In this document: positions 51,389-58,329 of the stretch, in pieces
How positions within the stretch are numbered: position 1 is the first letter of the stretch
Layout of the letters: each line of letters opens with the position of its first letter
The notes under the pieces: model-generated
Told to the model about the DNA's origin: nothing
Database searches by the model: none
What the model saw: the letters and a program-made list of their open reading frames with translations, nothing else
Translations under genes and position numbers: made by a program
Assembly (NCBI GenBank): GCA_934462715.1
Contig: CAKSIJ010000006.1
Location: forward strand, 1-64,000
Source of the DNA: an uncultured Clostridia bacterium
Lineage (GTDB): Bacteria; Bacillota; Clostridia; UBA1381
Direction: 5' to 3'
DNA: 64,000 nucleotides

Positions 51389-51416
51389 TGCCGCCGTACG
51401 GCGGCGGAATGGAGGA
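51389..51416 (+). promoter_or_regulatory. H-SD element upstream of htpG
   Basis: TGCCGCC-GTA-CGGCGGCGG, AATGGAGG, then 8 bases to ATG. This is close to the family consensus. Confidence 0.88.
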
Positions 51417-51423
51417 TTTTATT

Positions 51424-53289
51424 ATGGCAAAAGGTAATATATCAGTTAATTCTGAGAACATATTTCCGATAATAAAAAAGTGGTTATATTCGGATAAGGA
51501 TATATTTTTAAGAGAATTGGTGTCAAACGGCTGTGACGCTATCACGAAGCTTAAAAAGCTTGCCAATCTCGGCGAAGCAAAGATTGGTGAGAATGAAAAG
51601 CTGAAGGTTGAAGTTGTAGTTGACAAAAAGGCAAAGACAATAACAATCAGAGATAACGGTATCGGAATGACGGCCGAAGAAATAGACAAATATATAACGC
51701 AGATAGCATTTTCCGGAGCTTCCGACTTTCTTGAAAAATACAAGGAGGAGGACGGAAAGGACGGCGGAATTATAGGTCATTTCGGCTTGGGCTTCTATTC
51801 GGCATTCATGCCATCGGCAAGCGTGCAGATCGATTCTCTTTCGTATCGGGAGGGAGCAAAGCCGGCAAAATGGTTCTGCGACGGCTCTATGGAATATGAG
51901 CTTACCGAGGGTACAAAGGAAACAAGAGGTACCGACATTACTTTGTTTATTGCAGAGGACAGCGAAGAATTTCTGGAGGAATATACCGTAAGACAGGTGC
52001 TTAACAAGTATTGTTCTTTCCTGCCGGTTGAGGTGTATCTGACAATCGTTAAAGAGGAGGAAGAAAAGGCAGAGGGCGAAGCTGACGCAAAGGAAGAAAA
52101 GAAGCCCGAAGAACCGAAGCCTATCAATGATACAACTCCGCTTTGGATGAAATCACCTAAGGATTGTACTGACGAAGAATACAAGGCTTTCTACACAAAG
52201 GTATTCATGGACTTCAACGAGCCTCTGTTCTGGATTCATCTGAACGTTGATTTCCCGTTTAACCTCAAGGGTATACTTTATTTCCCGAAGCTTAATCATG
52301 AATTTGCGGTGAATGAGGGACAGATAAAGCTTTACAATAACCAGGTGTTTGTTGCCGACAACGTAAAAGAGGTCATACCGGAATTTCTGATGCTGTTAAA
52401 GGGAACAATCGATTGTCCGGATTTGCCGCTTAACGTTTCGAGAAGCTTTTTACAGAATGACGGATATGTAAAGAAAATTGCGGCGCACATAACCAAAAAG
52501 GTTGCGGACAAGCTCTGCGAGCTGTTTAAAAAGGAAAGAGAAAAATATAACACATATTGGGACGATATCAATATGTTTATCAAGTATGGCTGTATCAGGG
52601 ATGAAAAATTCTATGAAAAAGTTAAGGATATAATGATTTATAAGGATATTGACGGAAATTATATTACGCTTTCCGATTATCTGGGTGACAAAGAGCCTAA
52701 AACGGTATATTACGTTTCAAACGAGGCACAGCAGGCTCAGTATATTAAAATGTTTAAGGAACAGAAGCAGAATGCGGTTATTCTGCCTACAATGATGGAT
52801 ACTCATTTTATGTCCTTTATCGAGTCGAAAGAAAACGGCGTTAAGTTTATGAGAATCGACTCCGCAGTATCGGACAGCCTTACCGATGAAAATTCGGTGA
52901 GCGAGGAGGATACAAAGAAATATACCGAAGCATTTAAGACAGCACTTGACAATAACGAATTAAAGGTAGAAGTAAAGCCGCTTAAAGACGAGTCTGTACC
53001 TGCGATTATGACTCTGGGCGAGGAATCGAGAAGAATGCAGGAGCTTTATAAGTCATACGGTCAGCAGTTTGCCGGTATGAGCGGTATGTTTAAGGACGAT
53101 TACACGCTTGTTCTTAATTCAAACAATGAGCTTATAAAGGGCATAGACACGATGGAGGACGAAACCAAAAAGCTTGTATGCGAGCAGGTTTATGATCTTG
53201 CAATGCTGTGCAACAAGCCGTTGGGCGCTGAGGAAATGACAAAGTTTGTCACAAGAAGTGCGGAGCTTTTAAAGAAGCTGGTAAAATAA
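51424..53289 (+). CDS. htpG: Chaperone HtpG (Hsp90)
   Basis: This 621-residue Hsp90 chaperone has an N-terminal GHKL ATPase (LRELVSNGCDAITKL, IRDNGIGMT, GHFGLGFYSAFM), an acidic lysine/glutamate linker near residues 205-230 (EEEEKAEGEADAKEEKKPEE), a middle domain with RGVVDC-equivalent GTIDCPDLPLNVSR, and a C-terminal dimerisation domain. ATG 51424 is set by the H-SD; an upstream ATG at 51379 reads through the hairpin. Regulation by HrcA is indicated by CIRCE. Confidence 0.96.
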   Translation: MAKGNISVNSENIFPIIKKWLYSDKDIFLRELVSNGCDAITKLKKLANLGEAKIGENEKLKVEVVVDKKAKTITIRDNGIGMTAEEIDKYITQIAFSGASDFLEKYKEEDGKDGGIIGHFGLGFYSAFMPSASVQIDSLSYREGAKPAKWFCDGSMEYELTEGTKETRGTDITLFIAEDSEEFLEEYTVRQVLNKYCSFLPVEVYLTIVKEEEEKAEGEADAKEEKKPEEPKPINDTTPLWMKSPKDCTDEEYKAFYTKVFMDFNEPLFWIHLNVDFPFNLKGILYFPKLNHEFAVNEGQIKLYNNQVFVADNVKEVIPEFLMLLKGTIDCPDLPLNVSRSFLQNDGYVKKIAAHITKKVADKLCELFKKEREKYNTYWDDINMFIKYGCIRDEKFYEKVKDIMIYKDIDGNYITLSDYLGDKEPKTVYYVSNEAQQAQYIKMFKEQKQNAVILPTMMDTHFMSFIESKENGVKFMRIDSAVSDSLTDENSVSEEDTKKYTEAFKTALDNNELKVEVKPLKDESVPAIMTLGEESRRMQELYKSYGQQFAGMSGMFKDDYTLVLNSNNELIKGIDTMEDETKKLVCEQVYDLAMLCNKPLGAEEMTKFVTRSAELLKKLVK

Positions 53290-53322
53290 CCGATTATACC
53301 CCGAAAGTGAGTTGACAGTTAT

Positions 53323-53775
53323 ATGAACGTTGCATTTTTTTTGAAACCGAAAAACGAGGTAGCATTTTTGTATGATGATTTTTCAATACGCCAGGGTCTT
53401 GAAAAAATGTGCTATCATGGTTATACCTCAATCCCGGTTCTTGACCGTGACGGAAGATATATTTCATCGATAAGCGAGGGAGATTTTCTCTGGTATATAA
53501 TCAAGGGTGAGAATACCGAGGGCGAGCAGGTGGATATTAAAACCGAGGAAGCGAAAAGCATATCCGATATTATGAAGCCCGGAAAGAATCCTCCGGTTAA
53601 AATAACTGCGTCTATGGATGAAATGATTCTTAAGGCTATGGATCAGAACTACATTCCGGTGGTTGACGACAGAGGATTTTTTATCGGTATAATTACCCGA
53701 AAGGATATAATCAAGTATTTTTACATCGGTGCGCAGATACCAGATGAAACGAATAAAACGGTTGAAAATGTTTAA
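53323..53775 (+). CDS. CBS-domain protein
   Basis: This 150-residue protein has two CBS motifs: HGYTSIPVLDRDGRYISSIS and NYIPVVDDRGFFIGIITRKDI, which together form a Bateman module binding adenine nucleotides. There is no attached enzyme or channel domain. Relatives include CbpB/YkuL-like sensors. It lies 33 bp after htpG with a weak ribosome binding site, and a terminator follows. Confidence 0.88.
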   Translation: MNVAFFLKPKNEVAFLYDDFSIRQGLEKMCYHGYTSIPVLDRDGRYISSISEGDFLWYIIKGENTEGEQVDIKTEEAKSISDIMKPGKNPPVKITASMDEMILKAMDQNYIPVVDDRGFFIGIITRKDIIKYFYIGAQIPDETNKTVENV

Positions 53776-53785
53776 TTAAAAACAG

Positions 53786-53822
53786 AAATGGCAGAGGAGT
53801 GATTGCTTCTCTGCCATTTTTT
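53786..53822 (+). terminator. Intrinsic terminator after the CBS gene
   Basis: AAATGGCAGAG and CTCTGCCATTT form a perfect stem followed by six T. Confidence 0.9.
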
Positions 53823-53842
53823 ATGAAAGATGTAAAATATAC

Positions 53843-53871
53843 TTGACATTTTAATTTGTCTGTGATATAAT
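53843..53871 (+). promoter_or_regulatory. Consensus sigma-A promoter for the HTH/membrane gene pair
   Basis: TTGACA and TATAAT match consensus with a 17-bp spacer. A GTTAACTATAC stretch just downstream could bind the regulator. Confidence 0.85.
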
Positions 53872-53916
53872 GCAAATGTAAAGTTAACTATACAATTTAT
53901 TTATGGAGGTGTGGTG

Positions 53917-54111
53917 TTGGAAAACAGGATAAAGGAATATCGAAAAAAATTTGGTCTTACTCAGGAGGAGCTTGCCAACGAGGTTGATGTTACACGTCAG
54001 ACTGTTATTTCGCTTGAAAACGGTAAGTATATTGCCTCTTTGCAGCTTGCGTTTAAGCTGGCACGGTTTTTTAAGGTGAGTATCGAGGAGTTATTTATTT
54101 ACGAGGAGTAG
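53917..54111 (+). CDS. Small Cro/CI-type transcriptional regulator
   Basis: This ~64-residue single-HTH protein (ENRIKEYRKKFGLTQEELAN, VTRQTVISLENGK) belongs to the YozG/PF01381 group of short regulators that usually control an adjacent membrane protein. GTG 53911, GTG 53914 and TTG 53917 are all in frame; TTG 53917 is 6 bases from GGAGGT. The next gene encodes such a membrane protein. Confidence 0.9.
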   Translation: MENRIKEYRKKFGLTQEELANEVDVTRQTVISLENGKYIASLQLAFKLARFFKVSIEELFIYEE

Positions 54112-54123
54112 TCATTATGAGTT

Positions 54124-54154
54124 GTGCCGCTGAATGGCGGCGGATTGGAGAGGA
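54124..54154 (+). promoter_or_regulatory. H-SD element upstream of the small membrane protein gene
   Basis: TGCCGCTGAATGGCGGCGG is followed by ATTGGAGAGG and ATG five bases later. It sits between two cotranscribed genes. Confidence 0.82.
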
Positions 54155-54158
54155 TATT

Positions 54159-54572
54159 ATGGATTTTATGAAAAAACTTAAACAAAGATTTTGGCTTGCA
54201 ATAGCGTATATTGTTATCGGAGCGGCGTTATTTATTGTATGCACGTTTGTTAAAGAAAACGACTTTTTGTCGCCTTTCGGAGTTGCTTTTGTGGTTGCGG
54301 GAATTGCACGGCTGAGAAATTATTTTATGATTACAAAGAATGAAGAAACGATTAAAAAGCAGCGAATTGTCGAAAACGATGAAAGAAATATTGCAATTGT
54401 TCAAAAAGCGAAAAGCATAGCATTTGGTGTATATATAATAATTGCAAGCATTGCTGCGGTTGTGTTGCGGCTTTTTAATATGACCGATATGTCAAAGTTG
54501 ATTGCATATACTGTCTGTGCATTTGTGTTTATTTATTGGGTTAGTTACTTTATTATAAGAAAACGTTATTAA
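54159..54572 (+). CDS. Small integral membrane protein
   Basis: This 137-residue protein has four hydrophobic segments (about residues 12-28, 36-50, 88-105 and 115-132) and a charged central stretch RIVENDERNIAIVQKAKSIAF. That central motif is shared with small membrane proteins paired with YozG-like HTH regulators in Bacillota. The function is unknown. ATG 54159 follows the H-SD; the in-frame ATG at 54117 would translate the hairpin. Confidence 0.8.
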   Translation: MDFMKKLKQRFWLAIAYIVIGAALFIVCTFVKENDFLSPFGVAFVVAGIARLRNYFMITKNEETIKKQRIVENDERNIAIVQKAKSIAFGVYIIIASIAAVVLRLFNMTDMSKLIAYTVCAFVFIYWVSYFIIRKRY

Positions 54573-54670
54573 TTTTCAAGACGTATTACTGTAATGTATA
54601 CAATTTATGCACATTTGAACAGAATTTTTTTACGGAATGACAAATTTCAAAAAAAGTGTTGATAGGTGAA

Positions 54671-54719
54671 TATAACAGTGTCACAATTGTATCCGAAACA
54701 TGATTATAACACTGTTATA
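54671..54719 (+). promoter_or_regulatory. Inverted repeat upstream of the truncated tetR gene
   Basis: TATAACAGTGT and ACACTGTTATA are perfect 11-bp arms separated by 27 bp, ending 14 bp before the tetR ATG. They could be half-sites for an autoregulating TetR protein or a looped pair. Confidence 0.6.
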
Positions 54720-54877
54720 CGGGAGGATTGCTTATGGACGAAACCGCAAACACAACGCTTTGTAAAATGCTTGAAGCCGCAAAGGCGGAATATCTTCAAA
54801 AGGGTTTTAAGTCGGCATCGCTTCGCAATATAGTAAAAACAGCAGGCGTTACCACGGGTGTGTTTTACGGTTATTAT

Positions 54878-54981
54878 CTTTCCTCTTTTCGAGGTTCGGA
54901 GTATACGCATACGCCGTCACCTCTGAAAAAGGCAACCTGCTTGCGCCTTTTCTGTGCGGAGAAAATATGTTGCGCATCTTC
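54878..54981 (+). repeat. R108 dispersed copy inside tetR
   Basis: One full unit of about 100 bp: CCTCTTTTCGAGGTTCGG, CATACGCCGTCACCTCTG, AAAAGGCAACCTGCTTGCGC, then GAAAATATGTTGCGCATCTT, which begins a second unit and stops. It contains AAAAGGC/GCCTTTT as a hairpin. No H-SD follows this copy. Confidence 0.87.
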
Positions 54982-54998
54982 AGAATTGCAATATGAAC

Positions 54999-55035
54999 TG
55001 ACCCCCAATCGCATAATTAACGGTTGGGGGGGTCA
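54999..55035. terminator. Hairpin downstream of the tetR remnant
   Basis: TGACCCCCAA and TTGGGGGGGTCA pair around 15 bases. It lacks a strong T-run (CATTATTT), so termination is uncertain. Confidence 0.5.
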
Positions 55036-55081
55036 CATTATTTGCAGTGTTTTATAAAAATAAAAAAATTGCTTTCAGCTA

Positions 55082-55110
55082 TTGACAAACGGCGAAAAGT
55101 GTGGTATTAT
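55082..55110 (+). promoter_or_regulatory. Sigma-A promoter for DUF3793-flavodoxin
   Basis: TTGACA and TATTAT are separated by 17 bp. A second possible -10, TATAAT, lies at about 55146. Confidence 0.8.
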
Positions 55111-55118
55111 TAAATAAA

Positions 55119-55134
55119 GTTAGTTTGAACTAAC
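55119..55134 (+). promoter_or_regulatory. Iron-box-like palindrome 1
   Basis: GTTAGTT-TG-AACTAAC is a perfect palindrome at the expected transcription start, suited to repression. It resembles the two-fold symmetric sites of DtxR-family metalloregulators. Confidence 0.65.
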
Positions 55135-55175
55135 TCAAAATGTGTTATAATGTTACGTATATTTTTTTGGAACAT

Positions 55176-55193
55176 GGTTAGTTAAAACTAACC
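55176..55193 (+). promoter_or_regulatory. Iron-box-like palindrome 2
   Basis: GGTTAGTT-AA-AACTAACC repeats the same half-sites 57 bp downstream of the first, close to the ribosome binding site. Confidence 0.65.
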
Positions 55194-55210
55194 AAAAAAA
55201 GGAGTCTATT

Positions 55211-55765
55211 ATGCTGGAAGAATTAATTGCTTATCATTGCGCCCCAGCACTTGCCGGGATAAAACCGGCAAACATTACTGCCTGCGACAAGCTGCGTTTT
55301 GCGAATTTACATAACGAGCTTGACAGACTAAACGGGGAGCTGAACAAAAACGATATATACTTAGACATTTTATGCGAATGTGAAGATCGTGCGCTTGTGA
55401 TTGTGTATCGGAAAAAAGTGCTTGAAAAGCATTTGCGGCTTTATAACAACTGTGCATTTTTATCACAATACGGATACCCGAAGAACGGGAATCTCAAGGA
55501 TTATCTGAGTATACTGAAAATGCGGCTCGGCTGCGACAGCTTTCCGCACGAAATAGGCGTTTTTCTGGGTTATCCGCTTCATGATATATATTGCTTTATC
55601 AATCACCGCAGCGAGGGCTGTCTTTTGGTAGGCGAATGGAAGGCGTATCATAACAAGGAGGAAGCGGAAAAAATGTTTTCGAGATTTAAAGCGTGCAGAA
55701 AAGCTCTTGTGCGGCGCATAACACAAAATGGAAAAACACTTGCGCAGATTTTCTGCGCAGCATAA
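55211..55765 (+). CDS. DUF3793 family protein
   Basis: This 184-residue protein matches DUF3793: a Cys-containing N-terminal half (CECEDRALVIVYRKKVLE), the FPHEIGVFLGYPLHDIYCFI signature, and GEWKAYHNKEEAEKMF. The function is unknown. In Clostridia it often lies next to flavodoxin or ferrous iron transport genes, as it does here. AAAGGAG precedes ATG. The two palindromes upstream suggest iron-responsive control. Confidence 0.88.
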   Translation: MLEELIAYHCAPALAGIKPANITACDKLRFANLHNELDRLNGELNKNDIYLDILCECEDRALVIVYRKKVLEKHLRLYNNCAFLSQYGYPKNGNLKDYLSILKMRLGCDSFPHEIGVFLGYPLHDIYCFINHRSEGCLLVGEWKAYHNKEEAEKMFSRFKACRKALVRRITQNGKTLAQIFCAA

Positions 55766-55854
55766 ACGTTTGCAAAATTATCGCATAAAACGATAGTTTT
55801 CATATATTATTTTACAATTACCCAATTAATTATTTTTAAAGGAGGTTTTACATT

Positions 55855-56286
55855 ATGAGTAAAACAGCAGTTATTTATTGGAGCGGTACAGGTAACACGG
55901 AGGCTATGGCGGCGGCGATTGCGGAGGGAGCAAAATCGGTTAATCCCGATACGGCATTATTTACGGTTTCAGACATTTCGGCAGAGGATGCGGCAAATTA
56001 TGATACGCTCATACTCGGCTGCCCTGCGATGGGAGCGGAGGTTTTGGAAGAAAGCGAATTTGAGCCGTTTTTTGAAGAGCTTGAAACAAAGCTTGCAGGT
56101 AAAAATACTGCGCTTTTCGGCTCTTACGGCTGGGGCGACGGCGAATGGATGCGTAACTGGGAGGAGCGTATTGCTGCTGCCGGAGCAAATCTGATCGGCG
56201 GAGAGTGTTTAATCGTTAACGATATGCCCGATGATGACGCACTTGAAAAGTGCCGTGAATTAGGGAAAACCACTGCCGGTATGTGA
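55855..56286 (+). CDS. Flavodoxin, short-chain
   Basis: This 143-residue FMN-binding electron carrier has the phosphate loop WSGTGNTEAMA at residues 9-19 and aromatic stacking regions CPAMGAEVLE and GSYGWGDGEWM. It substitutes for ferredoxin when iron is scarce. AAGGAGG precedes ATG; it is 89 bp after the DUF3793 gene and ends at a terminator. Confidence 0.95.
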   Translation: MSKTAVIYWSGTGNTEAMAAAIAEGAKSVNPDTALFTVSDISAEDAANYDTLILGCPAMGAEVLEESEFEPFFEELETKLAGKNTALFGSYGWGDGEWMRNWEERIAAAGANLIGGECLIVNDMPDDDALEKCRELGKTTAGM

Positions 56287-56310
56287 TATTGAATCAGTAA
56301 TAAATGAAAT

Positions 56311-56341
56311 GATGCGGTTTATATGACTGCATCTTTTTTTT
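56311..56341 (+). terminator. Intrinsic terminator after flavodoxin
   Basis: GATGCGGT pairs with ACTGCATC (one mismatch) and is followed by eight T. Confidence 0.85.
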
Positions 56342-56446
56342 CGGCTGTTTTACCGAGGCGTTGCATTACTCTGAAAATAAAATTCGTTTGATTGTGAAAA
56401 ATGTATGAAATTCAGAATTAAAAAACACTTTAATGTAGGTTAACGC

Positions 56447-56475
56447 TTGACAATGACGGTTAATTATACTATAAT
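56447..56475 (+). promoter_or_regulatory. Consensus sigma-A promoter of the PH-like gene and ricT
   Basis: TTGACA and TATAAT have a 17-bp spacer. Transcription would begin near 56482, so the H-SD hairpin lies at the extreme 5' end of the mRNA. Confidence 0.85.
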
Positions 56476-56494
56476 TATATATAGACTATTATAA

Positions 56495-56522
56495 TGCCGC
56501 CCTGTGGCGGCGGAATGGAAGA
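56495..56522 (+). promoter_or_regulatory. H-SD element upstream of the PH-like membrane protein gene
   Basis: TGCCGCC-CTGT-GGCGGCGG is followed by AATGGAAG and ATG six bases later. Confidence 0.87.
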
Positions 56523-56527
56523 TCATT

Positions 56528-56980
56528 ATGTATAAACAAGAAAAAAAGGCAGGTGCGCCGCAATACTGCGCTTCACTTGCGGCGGCACTGATTTTATGGA
56601 TTTTGTGCGACGCACTTGGAGTTATGATAAAAAACCGGTTTGCTTCCGATGTGGTATTTATTTTGATCGCTTGTGTATTTGTGTACTTTGTTTACGCTCA
56701 CTACTGTGCGGTGTTCGGCTTTGAGCTTACCAAAAAGAAGCTTATCGCCGTCAGAAAAATAGGTCACAGGGAATACAGGGAGGAAGTGCCGATTTCAAAG
56801 ATTGACTGCATAGACACGGTCAGAAAAAAAGAACCGCATTGCAGTTATATCGGATTTTATGTGAATATTCTGCCGGGAAAAAAGAGATATTACGTCTATT
56901 ATGAAAATAAGAGCAAATGCTTGATATTTGAGCCTGACGAACAATTATTAAAACTGTTAAAGGAGAGTACAAATGGCTAA
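56528..56980 (+). CDS. Membrane protein with PH-like domain
   Basis: This 150-residue protein has two hydrophobic segments (about residues 14-33 and 41-60) and a C-terminal soluble part (FELTKKKLIAVRKIGHREYR, then VPISKIDCIDTVRK) of bacterial PH-like/YdbT-like pattern. I do not know its role. Its end overlaps ricT by 8 bp, suggesting coupling. ATG 56528 is set by the H-SD; an in-frame GTG at 56504 lies within the hairpin. Confidence 0.75.
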   Translation: MYKQEKKAGAPQYCASLAAALILWILCDALGVMIKNRFASDVVFILIACVFVYFVYAHYCAVFGFELTKKKLIAVRKIGHREYREEVPISKIDCIDTVRKKEPHCSYIGFYVNILPGKKRYYVYYENKSKCLIFEPDEQLLKLLKESTNG

Positions 56981-57851
56981 TATTGTCGGAGTGAGATTTA
57001 AAGAGGTTGGAAAGGTATATTATTTTGACCCTGTGAATTTAGATGTAAAAAAGGACGATTGCGTTATAGTGGAAACCGCAAGAGGAATCGAAATGGGCAG
57101 GGTGGTATTCGGAACAAAAAGCGTTTCGGAAGAAGAGATTATTAAGCCGCTGAAAAGCATAATCCGCATTGCCGATGAGCATGATATGGAAATAAAGAAA
57201 TCCAACGAGGAAAAGCAAAAAGAAGCTTATAACATATGCCTTGAAAAGATAAAGAAGCACGGTCTTGAAATGAAGCTTGTTGATGTCGAATATACGTTTG
57301 ACGCATCAAAAATACTTTTTTATTTTACGGCGGACGGCAGAATTGATTTCAGAGATCTTGTAAAGGATCTTGCCAACATTTTCAGAACGAGAATAGAGTT
57401 AAGGCAAATCGGAGTCAGAGATGAAACAAAGGCTTTGGGAACATATGGGATCTGCGGTCAGCAGGTTTGCTGTTCGAGATTTCTCGGAGAATTTGAGCCT
57501 GTATCGATAAATATGGCAAAAAAACAGGGTCTGAGTCTGAATCCGTCTAAAATCTCGGGTTCGTGCGGCAGGCTTATGTGCTGTTTGAAATACGAGCAGA
57601 GTACCTATGACGAGCTTTTGAAAACAAGTCCCCGACAAGGTGCGGTGGTTGAAACCGAGGACGGAGTCGGCAGCGTGGAATATGTTAATATTCTGACTGG
57701 TGATATGAAGGTTAAAATTGAAAAAGAGAAAGAAACCGTATATATCGAGTGTAATGCAAAGGACGTTAAAATACTGAAAAACGGTCATTACGACAACGAT
57801 TTGGACGATGTTGATCCGGCAGAGCTGAAAAAGCTTGAAAAGAAAGATTGA
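56973..57851 (+). CDS. ricT: RicT (YaaT), PSP1-domain subunit of the Y-complex
   Basis: This 292-residue protein has a PSP1 domain with the invariant cysteines in GICGQQVCCSRFL and GSCGRLMCCLKYE. RicT, with RicA and RicF, binds iron-sulfur clusters, guides RNase Y mRNA processing and promotes sporulation, competence and biofilm phosphorelay in B. subtilis. In many Bacillota it lies beside holB; here holB is 2.8 kb away, beyond noc and rsmG. RBS AAAGGAGAG lies in the upstream gene. Confidence 0.93.
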   Translation: MANIVGVRFKEVGKVYYFDPVNLDVKKDDCVIVETARGIEMGRVVFGTKSVSEEEIIKPLKSIIRIADEHDMEIKKSNEEKQKEAYNICLEKIKKHGLEMKLVDVEYTFDASKILFYFTADGRIDFRDLVKDLANIFRTRIELRQIGVRDETKALGTYGICGQQVCCSRFLGEFEPVSINMAKKQGLSLNPSKISGSCGRLMCCLKYEQSTYDELLKTSPRQGAVVETEDGVGSVEYVNILTGDMKVKIEKEKETVYIECNAKDVKILKNGHYDNDLDDVDPAELKKLEKKD

Positions 57852-57862
57852 CATTGAAAAAT

Positions 57863-57892
57863 GAACCCTATGCGCAATGGCGCATAGGGTTC
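57863..57892. repeat. Perfect 13-bp hairpin between ricT and yraN
   Basis: GAACCCTATGCGC and GCGCATAGGGTTC pair around AATG. No T-run follows (GATTGACTTT), so it may be an mRNA stabiliser or a weak terminator for ricT. Confidence 0.7.
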
Positions 57893-57939
57893 GATTGACT
57901 TTGCGGTTATATGATTTACAAATGCGAAAGGAGGATTTT

Positions 57940-58314
57940 ATGACAAGCCGGGAAAGAGGTATTTGGGGTGAAGATGAAGCTTGCAGATATTTGCAGTCAA
58001 AAGGATTTTCGGTGCTTGAAAGGAATTATCATTCAAGATTTGGGGAAATAGATATTATTGCAGATGACTGCGGCTGTCTTGTTTTTGTTGAGGTAAAAAC
58101 AAGAAAATCCAAAAGCTACGGCTATGCCTGTGAATATGTTACCGAAAGTAAAATGAAAAAGATTATTCTTACTGCCGAAGCTTATCTAGGGAATGTCGAA
58201 TATCCTCCTGTTCGTTTCGATGTTGTTGAAATCTATTATTTTGAAGCCGATAATTGTCTGCGCTTGAAAAGCATAAACCATATTGAAAATGCTTTTTCGG
58301 CAGAGGGGTGTTGA
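57940..58314 (+). CDS. yraN: UPF0102/YraN nuclease-like protein
   Basis: This 124-residue protein has the Holliday-junction-resolvase-like PD-(D/E)xK fold: GEDEACRYLQSKGFSVLERN, then RFGEIDIIADDCGCLVFVEVKTR with Glu, Asp and ExK residues. The function remains undefined. ATG 57940 follows AAAGGAGG by 6 bases; an earlier in-frame ATG at 57877 lies in the preceding hairpin. Confidence 0.92.
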   Translation: MTSRERGIWGEDEACRYLQSKGFSVLERNYHSRFGEIDIIADDCGCLVFVEVKTRKSKSYGYACEYVTESKMKKIILTAEAYLGNVEYPPVRFDVVEIYYFEADNCLRLKSINHIENAFSAEGC

Positions 58315-58329
58315 TGTTTTGCGGGCTGC

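Larger units (their letters stand above)
54734..55057 (+). pseudogene. TetR-family regulator truncated by an R108 repeat
   Basis: The first 48 or so codons encode a normal TetR DNA-binding domain: MLEAAKAEYLQKGFKSASLR, then NIVKTAGVTTGVFYGYY. After this the expected helix 4 and the ligand domain are replaced by R108 sequence (from 54878), giving about 60 unrelated residues up to the stop at 55057. The start ATG 54734 has GGAGG 7 bases upstream. The remaining C-terminal half is not found downstream, so the repeat marks an insertion/deletion junction. The product might still bind DNA but lacks a dimerisation domain. Confidence 0.85.
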
